From Limnanthes douglasii subsp. nivea (Eukaryota; Streptophyta; Magnoliopsida; Brassicales; Limnanthaceae): DNA of 64,000 nucleotides. A program made the translations under genes and the position numbers. The DNA lies in NCBI GenBank assembly GCA_036936605.1, contig JAUPFV010000005.1:2965670-3029669 (forward strand). The letters run 5' to 3'. The notes under the pieces were generated by a model that was not told where the DNA came from, ran no database searches, and saw nothing but the letters and a program-made list of their open reading frames with translations. Below, one piece after another: positions 24,640 through 34,740 of the stretch (positions are counted from its first letter, which is position 1; the number at the start of each line of letters is the position of its first letter).

Positions 24640-24895
24640 ATAATAATTGAATAGTCCTCATAGTTTTAATAAAAAATAACAGTAATAGTCCTCTAATTTT
24701 TATACAATAATAACACGAATAGTCATGTTATTTTTATCAAATAATAATAAGAATAGTCTTGTTATTTTTGTCTAATAATAATAGGATTACTCTTGTTATT
24801 TTAGTCGAATAATAACAGGATTATTCATGTTATTTTGGTCGAATAATAACAAGATTATTCCTGTTATTTTAGTCGAATAATAACAGGAATACAAT
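24640..24895. repeat. 34-bp tandem minisatellite with palindromic units
   Basis: About seven diverged units with a 34-base period, of the type GTCGAATAATAACAGG followed by ATTATTCCTGTTATTTTA. Within each unit AATAACAGG and CCTGTTATT form an inverted repeat, so every unit can fold into a hairpin. Units on the right are more alike than those on the left. Confidence 0.8.
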
Positions 24896-25740
24896 TCCTC
24901 CATATCCGAAAGCACTTATCTAAAATAACATGCACCTCTTTAAATATTTGGCTTTTCAATAGTTTCAACAACCAACATGTCATAAAAAATCTACGAGTAT
25001 AAAAAACAAAAGGAATTAATTTACCACTTGAGCTGAATATGAAGTCAATTAATTTCCTTCATCTGCCGACAACTCTTTGATGATTTAAGATCTTTTAAGA
25101 GATATCAAATGTACCAGCTAGCATCGAATATTTCTTTGAAGTTGCTGCAATAAACAACAAAATGACTCACTTAAGCCTTGGAAACATATACTTTGACAAT
25201 ACTAGAGCATGATAGTAATTCTAGGTTAGGAATGACAAGAGTTGCGTTCAATACATTGAGCAACGAGAGAAAAAATAATAGATGAATTCATAGATTTTGT
25301 AAAGAAAATTACCAAAAAAAATGATAATCCATCATACTGTAATGCATGAAAAAACCAGAGGCGCTAGTACAGATTTTTTGCAAATAATCTATTAAACATG
25401 ATATACAATAATTCAAACCATAAAGCTACATCCCAAAAGAATCTGATGAAAAATTATAATCGTAAAATATACACTCTGTTTTGCTTTTTTAACATTCAAT
25501 AAAATGTATTGAAAATTTTATGTTTCAAACATATAAATACTGTAACAAACTAGTACATGATTTGATGCTCTAATTAAAAGAAGAACGTCAATGTTATCAA
25601 TGTGTATGATTTTCTATGAGGAAACAAAAGTAATTTATAATTTTCATATTGGAATTAGACTACCTAAAAATGAGATATATTAGAAAGACAATTTAGCATA
25701 TTAGAATTAGACTACATAAAAAAACAAGATATATACAGTT
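24896..25740. other. No gene seen
   Basis: AT-rich; no coding region, element end or RNA gene was recognised. Confidence 0.3.
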
Positions 25741-25744
25741 TCGG

Positions 25745-26575
25745 GTCTAAACGGATTTAAAGCTTATATCTGCTTGCAACCCTTCATCCACCTCATCATG
25801 GTTCCGTTCTTTGTTTGTAGTATTATAAAAACCAGGTGAACGGAAGGTATTTGGGTTTCGCATAGTGAAAATGGCCTTATTAGCTGTTGATCTAGCCATA
25901 ACCGATTTGAACTTCTGCATATTATAGATGAGCTCTTTCTGAAGCTACTTATCCGCAACCACGATGTCATCAATCTCATTCTTATAGTCTTTAAGAAGTA
26001 AGCGCAGGTATTCTATAAGGGAACCGATCAGGGGGCTATTCTTGCTTTCCAATAGCCGTTTAGCTCTATAAATATAGGGATAATGTTTTGTCTAAGCCCT
26101 TTCCTAACAATTTGGGTTATTACTCTTCATTTTTTAGCAGATGTCGTTGATCTATCTCCACCTTCATACTGATCAGCTGTCGGTGCACGGTTACATGAAA
26201 AACGCATCTCTTTGCTAGAAAGAATTTGAAAAGCATCTTGAATAACAGATTCTCCAGCGGTGTCTTCAATATTGAGCATGCCATTTGTAGCAGCTGCAAG
26301 AATCTCATCACACAAATTTGCAAAGGTAGCTAAAAGATGTCTTGAAGTCATTTGCTTTAATAAAGTCATATAAATGTGCATTCTTTTAGACCTTGAACTT
26401 TCATCGTTTCCTTTGATGAAGAAAATTTGACTTTCTATTTGTGCAACATTAGAATCATTATGGCCATTGTGGGTAGGACAGTCATTCAAGATATAAATAG
26501 CCTTCACAAAACTGTTGTAAGCCGACAATGGTGATTTGGCTTTGAGTACTCATGTAAATCACCTTTGAGCAAGAT
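25745..26575 (-). pseudogene. CAP-D3: Condensin-2 subunit CAP-D3-like C-terminal fragment
   Basis: The minus strand encodes a run resembling the C-terminal third of the plant condensin II HEAT-repeat subunit CAP-D3, which compacts chromosomes. Blocks in order: VLKAKSPLSAYNSFVKAIY and ILNDC (about 26555-26480), RSKRMHIYMTLLKQM, LLATFANLCDEILAA, SVIQDAFQILSSKE, then RLLESKNSPLIGSLIEYL and LLLKDYKNEIDDIVVADK, then QKELIYNMQKF (about 25900). A TGA after TTSAKK, a one-base frameshift near 26060 and a TAG after VADK disable it. The blocks are contiguous without obvious introns, so it may be a processed copy. A plus-strand Copia starts just beyond its 5' side. Confidence 0.65.
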
Positions 26576-26699
26576 GCTGATAAGGATGAAATTGAAGACT
26601 TCTCAACTATGACACACCCACCCCCGATACAACAAAAATGAGAAAAATTTCATTATAACAATTCAAATAATTATTTAAGCTAATAAAATGATATCATAT

Positions 26700-29410
26700 T
26701 GTCTCTCACATATCACTTTTAACTGATCCCAAACTTACATTATTACCAATATTAATTTACCAAATGGTGCAGCACCACAAATCACTCATACTGGGAAAGT
26801 TAGTTTTAATATAAAATGAACTCTTATAGATGTCTTGTACGCACCAGCTTTTACTTTAAATATAATTTCAGCTAGTAAACTCACCAAAGATTATAATCGA
26901 TGCATCGTTTTGTTCCCTGACTATTGTATTTCATAGGACTTGGTTTGGTTTTATGACTATTGTATTTCACAGGATTTTAGATACTATATCCATCCAAGTA
27001 AATCGGTTATCTGTCTTGTGTCGGAGGCATCTGATCTATGACAATTAGGCCTATGACATTTATCTTTGTTTTGTTTTAAATTACTTTTACATTATCTTCC
27101 AGGTATTCACAAAAAATTAGGAAATAACTGTACAATTGCCCACAAGAAAAACAAACAAGTTTGCATTTTTTGAAAAGCTCAATAAATACAAAATTTCATT
27201 TCTCCTTGTGACATTGTGACATGGGGGGGGGGGGGTCCTCATAAAGTTCCTTTATATACTCATTCATATTATTTCCTTACAATTATTGACGTTTTTATTC
27301 GATGGACATGGACATTTCTTATGCATCATAAATCATAAACACAATCTTTATTAACTAATTTTGAGTAATTCGTCAAAACCCAATTTCAAACAGATGTTCA
27401 AACAATAAGAGTGGATAATGGTAGTGAATTTCTTCCTCTTCATACTTTTTTTTTAAAAATAAAGAGTTGAACTTCAGAACTTGTGTGTTTACACCTTACG
27501 ACAAAATGGAGTTTTCAAACGAAAACATCGGCATATTTAAATACGGCTTGTTCTCTTATATTTTAATCAACAGTACCACTTGAACTTTGGGTGGATTGTG
27601 TTTTAAAACCGTTTATTTAATTAACTGGATTCCTACTCCTTTACTATCAAATAAATCCCTATTCGAGGTCTTATATAATCGGTCTCCCTCACTCACGCAC
27701 TTGCGCATTTTTGGTTATGCATGTTATGTAACTAATGTTCATTTGAAACATAAATTTGATCCTCGTGCATCCATTTTTGTTTTTTAGGGTATCCACATGG
27801 AAAAAAGGCTACAAAGTTCTTGAATTACATACATATAAAGTTTCCATAAGCCGATGTCCACTTTAAAGAAAATATATTTCCCTCCGATCATCTCTCGACC
27901 TTGCCTTTTCCAAATCAATCATCCTTATCATATTTCAATCAAGCACCCAACTCATCATCAATTACATTCCCCAATCCTACACCCTATGACTCGGAACCTT
28001 AGCATTTATCATTTTCGTCTCCATCTAATCCCATAAATCTCACACCTTTAACTCATACCTCTCATACGTCCTTAGAATCAACTATGAATTCACTACCCTC
28101 ACTCCTCACTCCATCATCACATTCCGCTCCATCATCATCCATAAGCACACATATTTCTCCTCCATTTTCTAATGATATATCGGTTCATCGTTCCACCTGC
28201 CATATACACCCCTTGCATGACATCAAGACTACGACATGTCTACTGAGATCAATCAATCCCCAACGCAATCAAATTCTCGTCAATCTACACGGTATCCCCT
28301 CTCATATCATAAAACTATTTTATATTTTCCCTAACTACCGTATTTCTTTAGGTATATGTCTCCACGTTCTTATCTTCTCCGATGGGGGAATAATTTGGTA
28401 TGTTGGTTTCACAAATCTATCTACGGTTTGAAACAAGCATCCTCAAATTGGTTCTCTATGTTTTTTAGCTACCATCAAAACTGCAAGTTACATACAACCA
28501 AAAGCGGATTACTCATTGTTATTAAATCTCAACGTATCAAGTTTACTGCTATCCTCTTATATGTTGATGATATTCTATTGACTTGCGAGGACTTACATGA
28601 AATTAAATTGATGAAGAATCATCTACTACAATATTTTCACATTAAAGATTTCGGCGAGTTAAAATATTTTCTAGGTATTGAATTTTCTTGATCTAAGAGA
28701 AAAATGTTTATATCTCAAAGAAAACATGAATTAGATATTTTGTAAGATAGAATATTGTCAGAAGTAAAACATGACAAATTCCTAATTGAGAAGAATTTGA
28801 AATTAATATATTTAACATTGACCAAGCCTGGTTTTGTGTGTGCAGTGTGTACACTAAACTAATTTATGGGAGCACCTAGGAAGCCACACTGTAAATAATG
28901 TAAAGAGTCCTCCGTTAAACCTAAAAATCACCATGATAAGGTTTCCTTTTTCCATAAAAAACAAAGTTCCTTTTGTGATTCAGATTGGGGTGGATGTCGT
29001 ACGTCAAAACGGTCTGTTTGTGGTTACCATGTTTTACTTGGCTCATCACTCATATCGTGGAAATCAAAGAAAGAGACTAATATTTTACAATCATCTGCAG
29101 AAGCAGAGTATAGAGCAATGGTAAATACTTGTTTGTAATTAACCTGGTTGAGATAAATACTTAAAGATTTGAAAGTTAATTTGGATAAACCAACATCATT
29201 GATTTGTAATAATCAATGCTTTTACACATTGCAGTTGATCTAGTTTTTCACGAGTGTATAAAACACATTGAGATAATTCGTTTATGTTATATTTCTACAA
29301 AGATGCAATCGACAAACATATTTACTAAAGCACTCAAGAATGATCAATTTGATTTTTTGGGTAGCAATTTAGGAGTCCTCTATTTACCCTCACCAACTCG
29401 AGAGTAGTAT
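26700..29410 (+). mobile_element. Degenerate Copia retrotransposon
   Basis: Reading frames in Copia order: the region after the protease (26740-26930; LPNGAAPQITHTGKVS, then DVLYAPAFTLNIISASKL), integrase (27270-27790; IRVDNGSEFLP, LRIFGYACYV), and a Ser/Pro-rich linker (27850-28300). RT follows (28400-28690; SIYGLKQASSNWF, ILLYVDDILLTC with the catalytic YVDD, IKDFGELKYFLGIEF), then RNase H (28930-29410; KHIEIIRLCYI, IFTKALKNDQFDFL). Many stops are present, and 5' gag and both LTRs were not identified. A run of 13 G lies at 27223-27235. Confidence 0.75.
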
Positions 29411-29745
29411 TAAAGTATCTTTGTATTTATTGTAAAGTAACCGTAGACATAAATATAGATGGATGGTTGAACTACTTTAGACATGAACATAGTGAAATTG
29501 ACTCTTTTAATTATAACCATAATAACTATAGCTACGATTCACATATATATATGTTTTTGACGCAAACACATAAATAAAAAATAATCGAAAAAAACAACAA
29601 AACAAACCCAAAACTTACATAAACTGAAAAACAAACAACCATACACATATATATTAAAAAAAACAAATAGAAGAAACAAAAGAAATTTTATGGGAGATCA
29701 AACTAACTGGCACAGAATGATTATTCCATTCACATATTTAGCCGG
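29411..29745. other. No gene seen
   Basis: AT-rich spacer that includes the 3' flank of the small membrane-protein gene and possibly remnants of the Copia 3' LTR. Confidence 0.3.
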
Positions 29746-30460
29746 TTAAACTGATTGAGGAGTGATAACGTGTCCAGGATTCATATTCATGTTCACTGCT
29801 GCCGTAAACTGTTTCTCTGGTCCAACATTCATGTTTACTTTTCCACCTTGCCCTACATATATTTACAATTAATTATAGTAAATATATTACTGTATATGAT
29901 CCTCATATATTTTTGGACCGGCTTAATAGAAAAAGTCTGGTAGCTTGTTACCCAAGTTACCTGGGTACTGATTGTACATGGCATTTGCTGTGGCTGCTAC
30001 TGCTTCAGCTGAATTCTTTTTGTGCAGCCATATGAAATAGCAACCAGGAACCACAGATGCAACAACAAAGACTCCACCTGAGATACTATATAGTAGACTA
30101 ATATTCGACGATGTGTTATCGTCAGTATTGCCGGAATATTCACTATTATCAGTTGTTGTGTCGCACGAAACACTGTTCCTTGTAAGAGAGCTGAAATCTG
30201 GAGTTTCTATTGGCACGTACGGTTGAGTATACACCTGTTGTGGATAATCGTTTTCAGACGAATCGGATGGTGGTCCGCAAACACCTGTAATATAAATAAC
30301 CAGATACAGACATAGAAATTTGAAATAATGATTGATGGAAGAAACATATAAATGTTTAAATGTATAAGAAAACATGATGAACCTTTTACTTACAATTCGC
30401 GAAAGAAAAGAAGAGAGAAAGGGCCGAAAGAAACAGAAAGAGATGGTGGGTAGTAGCCAT
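29746..30460 (-). CDS. Small secreted-type single-pass membrane protein (family member A)
   Basis: Three exons with GT-AG introns: 30460-30394, 30284-29961 and 29852-29746, 498 bases in frame, 165 residues. The first exon encodes a signal peptide (MATTHHLFLFLSALSLFF, ending FAN before a Cys). The ectodomain is Pro-, Ser-, Thr- and Asn-rich with PYVPIETPDFSSLTRNSVSC and likely N-glycosylation sites. One membrane helix follows (VFVVASVVPGCYFIW) with a basic stop-transfer HKK. The tail contains VNMNVGPEKQF and repeated N-M pairs. No known domain was recognised. Paralogues lie at 57974-58527 and, broken, at 39542-40015. The exon-1/exon-2 intron boundary is conserved in copies A and B. Function unknown; it is shaped like a small cell-surface or wall-facing protein. 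Confidence 0.65.
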
Positions 30461-30865
30461 TGGATATGTTAAAGGTAATTGATCATGTCCATTGCCTTTA
30501 AATAGTAGACTACATTGAACTGGTAAGCTTAGGGGGGAACTCAAATTTTTAAATACATACGAGGTATTATCTGTTTTGAATATTTTTTATATAGTTCTTT
30601 TATGATTGTTTTAGAATGTTTGTGTAAACGTGTGTTGCAGTAAATACAAGTCTGACTGATTTTGTGTTCAATTATGGGGTGAATCAAACTGAAATGGTCA
30701 ATTAAACTGAACTTTTCAATTAGACTGAAATGTCGTGCATCACTCACCTAGTACAAAGCTTGCCGTGCTATATAAATTTTCCCACAAACGTTTTTTTTTT
30801 GAAACTAGAGCTTATATGACTGCTAGCACAGCCATGAAACAACAAATTTTACGTTGAAAGAGCTT
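30461..30865 (-). promoter_or_regulatory. Upstream region of small membrane-protein gene A
   Basis: Similar to 42190-42545 and 58528-58990. Shared blocks are TACGAGGTATTATCTGTTTT, ATGATTGTTTTAGAATGTTT, CACCTAGTACAAAGC and a TATA-like GCTATATAAATTT (30767-30779, also readable on the minus strand). A second TATA-like CTATTTAAAGG lies close to the start codon. Confidence 0.45.
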
Positions 30866-30941
30866 AAAGATAGACTCAAAAGTGGAATCAAGGGTTTAGT
30901 GAACGAGGAAGAAAGTGCGGGTGATTTGAAGGAATTAGTAC

Positions 30942-31225
30942 TGAAACAACTTGAGGAGACAACAATAAGAACACACAATAGTTGATTTTATTACTTGAAG
31001 AATGAAATAAAAAGGGTTCATAGAAAATATGATTCACACCACCCACAAACATCACTTAATAATTTGAGACTTTTCAAACTTCTTAATATAACTCTCACTA
31101 CTCTACTAACGTCATTTAAAAGTTGCGAATTGATTTAGAGCTGTCTGCTTCTTTGAGGGGAATTTGCAAGTAATGTATATCTGCTTCTTGTAACTGAGAT
31201 TTAAAGAGTGCACTAATTTGTGACA
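30942..31225 (-). repeat. 3' LTR of the inner Copia
   Basis: 284 bases, TGTCACAAATTAG to TTGTTTCA on the minus strand, directly after the polypurine tract. Very similar to 33969-34305, but lacking an extra CTGCTTCTTTGAGGGGAATT-type repeat unit of about 40 bases. Confidence 0.8.
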
Positions 31226-31239
31226 CTCCCCTTTAGTGC

Positions 31240-32075
31240 ATTCCTTCGATCAGCTAGACCGAGAGCTCCTCTGAACTCTTCAAACTTCGATTTGGGGAGA
31301 GCCTGGAATAATTTTGAGTAGATAGGTATCCTTAGACCATAGTAACACGCAATATCCATATTGGCTACAGTAGCTTGCCATCCAGCTCAAACAACAAATG
31401 CTGATAGAACATGTTGAAGATTGCTAATGACCACACATAAAGATGTCAACGGTGTTAACTTTCTAACTAAATGTTGAACTCTTTCATTTTCTGAGAACAA
31501 CCATGGGTACACATATTCGTATAAAATAAGAACCATCGAAAACATAAGTCCAATAAATGTCGATGATATAACCGACACTATTAAAGAAAATTTCACCATT
31601 CTTGGATGTCGTATGCCTAGCTCGTTTGATACTCGAACACTGACAGGTGTATTTGTTCCAATGTCAATATGGGCAGTCCAACTCATTATGTTCATGCATA
31701 TAGAGAGAGCTACAACATAAAATTCTGCATCCTCTAGATATCTAACAAACAGTATCAATGCTATGAAATACCATACTTCTAAGTAGAACATGACAGTTAA
31801 AGCAAGGGACGGTTAAACAAACCCCCACAGATTAATAAACGTCTGCCCGAAAACCCCGTACCAAACTACTCCACAAGTTCCGCTCAGTATATAAACAATC
31901 TGATCCACATTAATGAACCACCACAAAAATTTCAACACCACGGCTCCACATGCTAGACCCCACCCGAGTTTCAGAATAAACAACCAACTGAAACAAACAT
32001 GAAGGGCTAAAGCCACAATCACAATAGCAGCCATGACCATCATTTTGCTTTGCGACTGGAGAAACTCTGCCATTT
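31240..32075 (-). pseudogene. Captured MATE (DTX) transporter fragment
   Basis: Encodes about the C-terminal half of a MATE efflux transporter of the plant DTX type, which exports organic cations and metabolites by proton antiport. Blocks: FLQSQSKMMVMAAIV (from about 32065), ALHVCFSWLFILKLGWGL, QIVYILSGTCG, FGQTFINLWGFV, a stop (31816-31814), LEVWYFIALILFVRYLEDAE, VALSICMNIMSW, VRVSNELGIRHPRMVKFS, ENERVQHLVRKLTPLTSLC, a second stop, and AGWQATVANMDIACYY. Then it joins Copia RNase H tail sequence at about 31311. Several membrane helices are retained. No intron interrupts it, consistent with a cDNA origin. Confidence 0.8.
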
Positions 32076-32915
32076 TGAGTATGGAAAAGTTGTGCAAAAT
32101 CAAACAACTAATCATCAGTTTCAGTTTCCTTACCATTTTGTTCTTTTGATTCATTTTGAACATTTTGTCGAGTTTATCGAGATTTATAATCTCAGATTCT
32201 GAAATAGAACCATCGAGAGAAGATGATCCAATTTCATCTACTTTAATATCTAGAAGCTCAAGAGGCTTCTTCTCTTCTTTCTCCACCAAGGGAGGTTCTT
32301 GTTTTGAGTCAACCTCAATGATATGCAGCCTCAACATTGCAACCGACTCAGCTACATTTGATTCAAGTTTACTATCCACATACATCTCTACCGATCTAAG
32401 CTCGCCCGTACACGTTATTGTCACCAAATCTCCATCGTTATCCTTATACTTGATCAAACCCGACTTTAACGCTGAAAATTATGTACTCATAATCTCTCTC
32501 AAAACCTTAAAGTTACAATTAACAGGAATCTGACTAGGCCTTATATCATGCCCATAAACAAGCTTCAATTATCTCCACTTGATTTGAACAGCCATATCAA
32601 CTAGTTGCTTACGAGTCGATACCGCAATCGAATCAGGTAAACCCGCCTAAACTTGATCATCATGGCATGTTTCCTACTAATACCTCTTTTAGAAGAGCCC
32701 TGCAAAACCATTAACATAACCTTGAACGATTTGCTTTTGCTCTCACGCATAACATTTTCAGTCACGATACCACTCTGTGGCTTCTCTACCTTATTATTAC
32801 CATCAGGAAACACAATTGAACCATTTGGTACCTTCTTAGGTGTGGGGCGTGCAGGCACACAAGGTCTGAGTCTAGGAATCGGTGCACCATGGACAACTGC
32901 GGCACCAAGGACAAC
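32075..32915 (-). pseudogene. Captured PB1-domain protein fragment (Phox/CLMP1-type)
   Basis: Resembles the region from just before to just after the PB1 domain of plant TPR-PB1 proteins (Phox/CLMP1 type; HSP90 co-chaperone-like or chloroplast-clustering proteins). Blocks: VPARPTPKKVPNGSIVFPD and KVEKPQSGIVTEN (about 32870-32750), a frameshift, MAVQIKWR, stop, LKLVYGHDIRPSQIPVNCNF, VLREIMST, stop, LIKYKDNDGDLVTITCTGEL (PB1 acidic motif), LRLHIIEVDSKQEPPLVE, and LFDFAQLFHT in another frame (about 32105-32075). The join to the MATE piece is at about 32075-32085 with no spacer. The TPR part is absent. Confidence 0.7.
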
Positions 32916-32944
32916 TGGTTGATTAATAACCGAAGCCATGTTGT

Positions 32945-33900
32945 CCGCTTGATTAACAACCTCAATCGAGAAAAAACTTTTGCACTATCTCTCATTTCTG
33001 TCTTCAACATCATGTGCAACATTTGCATCTGATTCGACAATGTTCGAATAATAATTTGGTTTAATGTGGCCTGGTTTTCCACACTTCTTGCAAATAAGCT
33101 TTGCACGACAATCCGACTTCATGTGTCCAGTCCTTCCGCATCTAAAATATGTCATTTTAGAGTGGTTTGATGACTCCCCCTCAATCCTTATCTACTTACC
33201 ACCATTTTGAAAGTGACTTTGTGTGTTTTTCCATGTTAACACGTCTTTAGTAAACAATGTATCTTCAACATTAACTGAATACTTACCAAACATTTGTTTA
33301 ACCAATTCTTCCTTGTTAGAGAGTAGGTTCTCTAACTCAACGATTGATGACTGGTCAACCCATCCTTGTATTGATGATATAAAAGTCATGAAGTTAGATC
33401 ATAATCCACGAATTAAATAACGTTTTAGCGTTGCATCACTGATAGGTTCATCATTATCCAAACTTGAAATTTCCGAACATACATTCTTAACCTTAAGAAA
33501 GTAATCAGAGTTCAACATATTACCTTGGGTTAACGAAGCAAGCTTATTCTCAAGGTTTTGAATACGCATAGTATTTGTCTGGGTAAATAACCTGTCAAGA
33601 GTATCCCAGATATTCTTTGGAGAATCCAGTGCACGAACATGATCTATAAATTCCTTATTGATCGAAGTTCTCAATGCGAATATATCCTTTCCGCACCTTA
33701 CTTTCATTAACTCAGATTTTTTCGGAGTATCATTAGGAAGTATCTCGGTACCAGAAATAAGATCCCAAATATATTATCCTTGAAGGAAGGCCTCCATGCA
33801 CAACCACTAATATTGGTAATTGGTTCCTACAAGCTTCTCTGTAGACATAGGAGAAGCTGAATTACTTCCATTCATATTGATTTAAAAGTAATAACACTTG
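32945..33900 (-). pseudogene. gag of the inner Copia
   Basis: Copia gag reading with LRTSINKEFIDHVRALDSPK, NIWDTLDRLFTQTNTMRIQN, YFLKVKNVCSEISSL, and two zinc knuckles: C-G-R-T-G-H-M-K-S-D-C (about 33145-33110, first Cys present as R-C) and CKKCGKPGHIKPN, whose last Cys is replaced by Tyr (33098-33050). It assembles the particle in active elements. Stops at about 33400 and 33190 interrupt it. The reading runs on into the host PB1-gene fragment. Confidence 0.7.
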
Positions 33901-33952
33901 ACATGATTTTTATTTCACTAGGTAATAAAATCAAACACTTGATATATAGAGA

Positions 33953-33968
33953 CCTTGCTCTGATACCA
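33953..33968 (-). other. Primer binding site of the inner Copia
   Basis: TGGTATCAGAGCAAGG on the minus strand lies immediately after the LTR end TTTCA and is complementary to the 3' end of initiator methionine tRNA. It fixes the orientation and the LTR border. Confidence 0.85.
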
Positions 33969-34305
33969 TGAAACAAATTGAACAGACACAGGAACTGTAA
34001 CAATAAGAACACACAAGAGTTGATTTTATTACTTGAAGAATGAAACAAAAAAGGTTCAATACTTATAGAAAATATGATTCACACTACCCACTAACATCAC
34101 TTAATAATTTGAGACTTTCAGAATTCTTAAGATAACTCTCACTACTCTACTAACATCATTTAATAGTTGTGAATTGATTTGGAGCTGTCTGCTTCTTCGA
34201 GAGGAATTTGTGGGTACCGTGTGTCTGCTTCTTTGAGGGGAATTTGCGGGTACCGTCTGTCTGCTTCTTGTAACTGAGATTTAAAGAGTGCACTAATTTG
34301 TGAGA
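33969..34305 (-). repeat. 5' LTR of the inner Copia
   Basis: 337 bases, similar to 30942-31225 but with a duplicated unit of about 40 bases near 34195-34262 (GTCTGCTTCTTxGAGxGGAA with GGGTACCGT). Confidence 0.8.
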
Positions 34306-34545
34306 ATTATAACTATATTTTGGTAAGAGAGTTGGTGGTGTACTGAAGAGTGTGTCATTGTCTTAACTCTAGGAAAATGTTTCAAGAAATTAACTAGAAG
34401 GTGTTTTTAGTAAAGCTTGGGCCTAACTTAAAGGGTTGGACTGGTTACTTTTATGGGCTACAAGCGCATGCACAATCACACTAACAAAATAACGAGTTAA
34501 ATAAATATCTAGAAGATATCTATGTTATTAGGATACACTAGCACC
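34306..34545 (+). repeat. Right part of the outer Copia 5' LTR
   Basis: Matches the 3' LTR at about 38700-38935: GGGCTACAAGCGCATGCACA and AATCACACTAACAAAATAAC are shared with minor changes. Confidence 0.75.
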
Positions 34546-34740
34546 AAATAACAAATTCTGTTAGCATAAAAAATAAGGAACCATATTTGTATATATTCAT
34601 AATCTGTGTAATATATTTAATTAATAATATAAGCTTAAAGTAAAAAACAAATACTCCCTTAATTCTTTCTTGTTATTAAATCTACAATAACTGATGCTAA
34701 TCATGTTTTCTCCCGTGTGTTTAGCACTAACTCAATAATG

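Larger units (their letters stand above)
30942..34305 (-). mobile_element. Inner Copia carrying two host-gene fragments in place of pol
   Basis: On the minus strand the order is 5' LTR (34305-33969), primer binding site TGGTATCAGAGCAAGG (33968-33953, matching initiator tRNA-Met), gag with two zinc knuckles (33900-32945), and a PB1-protein fragment (about 32915-32075). Then come a MATE-transporter fragment (about 32075-31312), the last 30 or so residues of Copia RNase H (ALPKSKFEEFRGALGLADRR, about 31305-31240), a purine tract AAAGGGGAG (31234-31226) and the 3' LTR (31225-30942). Protease, integrase, RT and most of RNase H are gone. Host sequence thus sits exactly between retained retroviral-type cis sequences. 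No clean target duplication could be assigned. Confidence 0.8.

Noticed and set aside
30942..34305. Five-base target duplication for the inner Copia
   Set aside because: Flanks AGTAC (left) and ATTAT (right) do not match, so no duplication is claimed.
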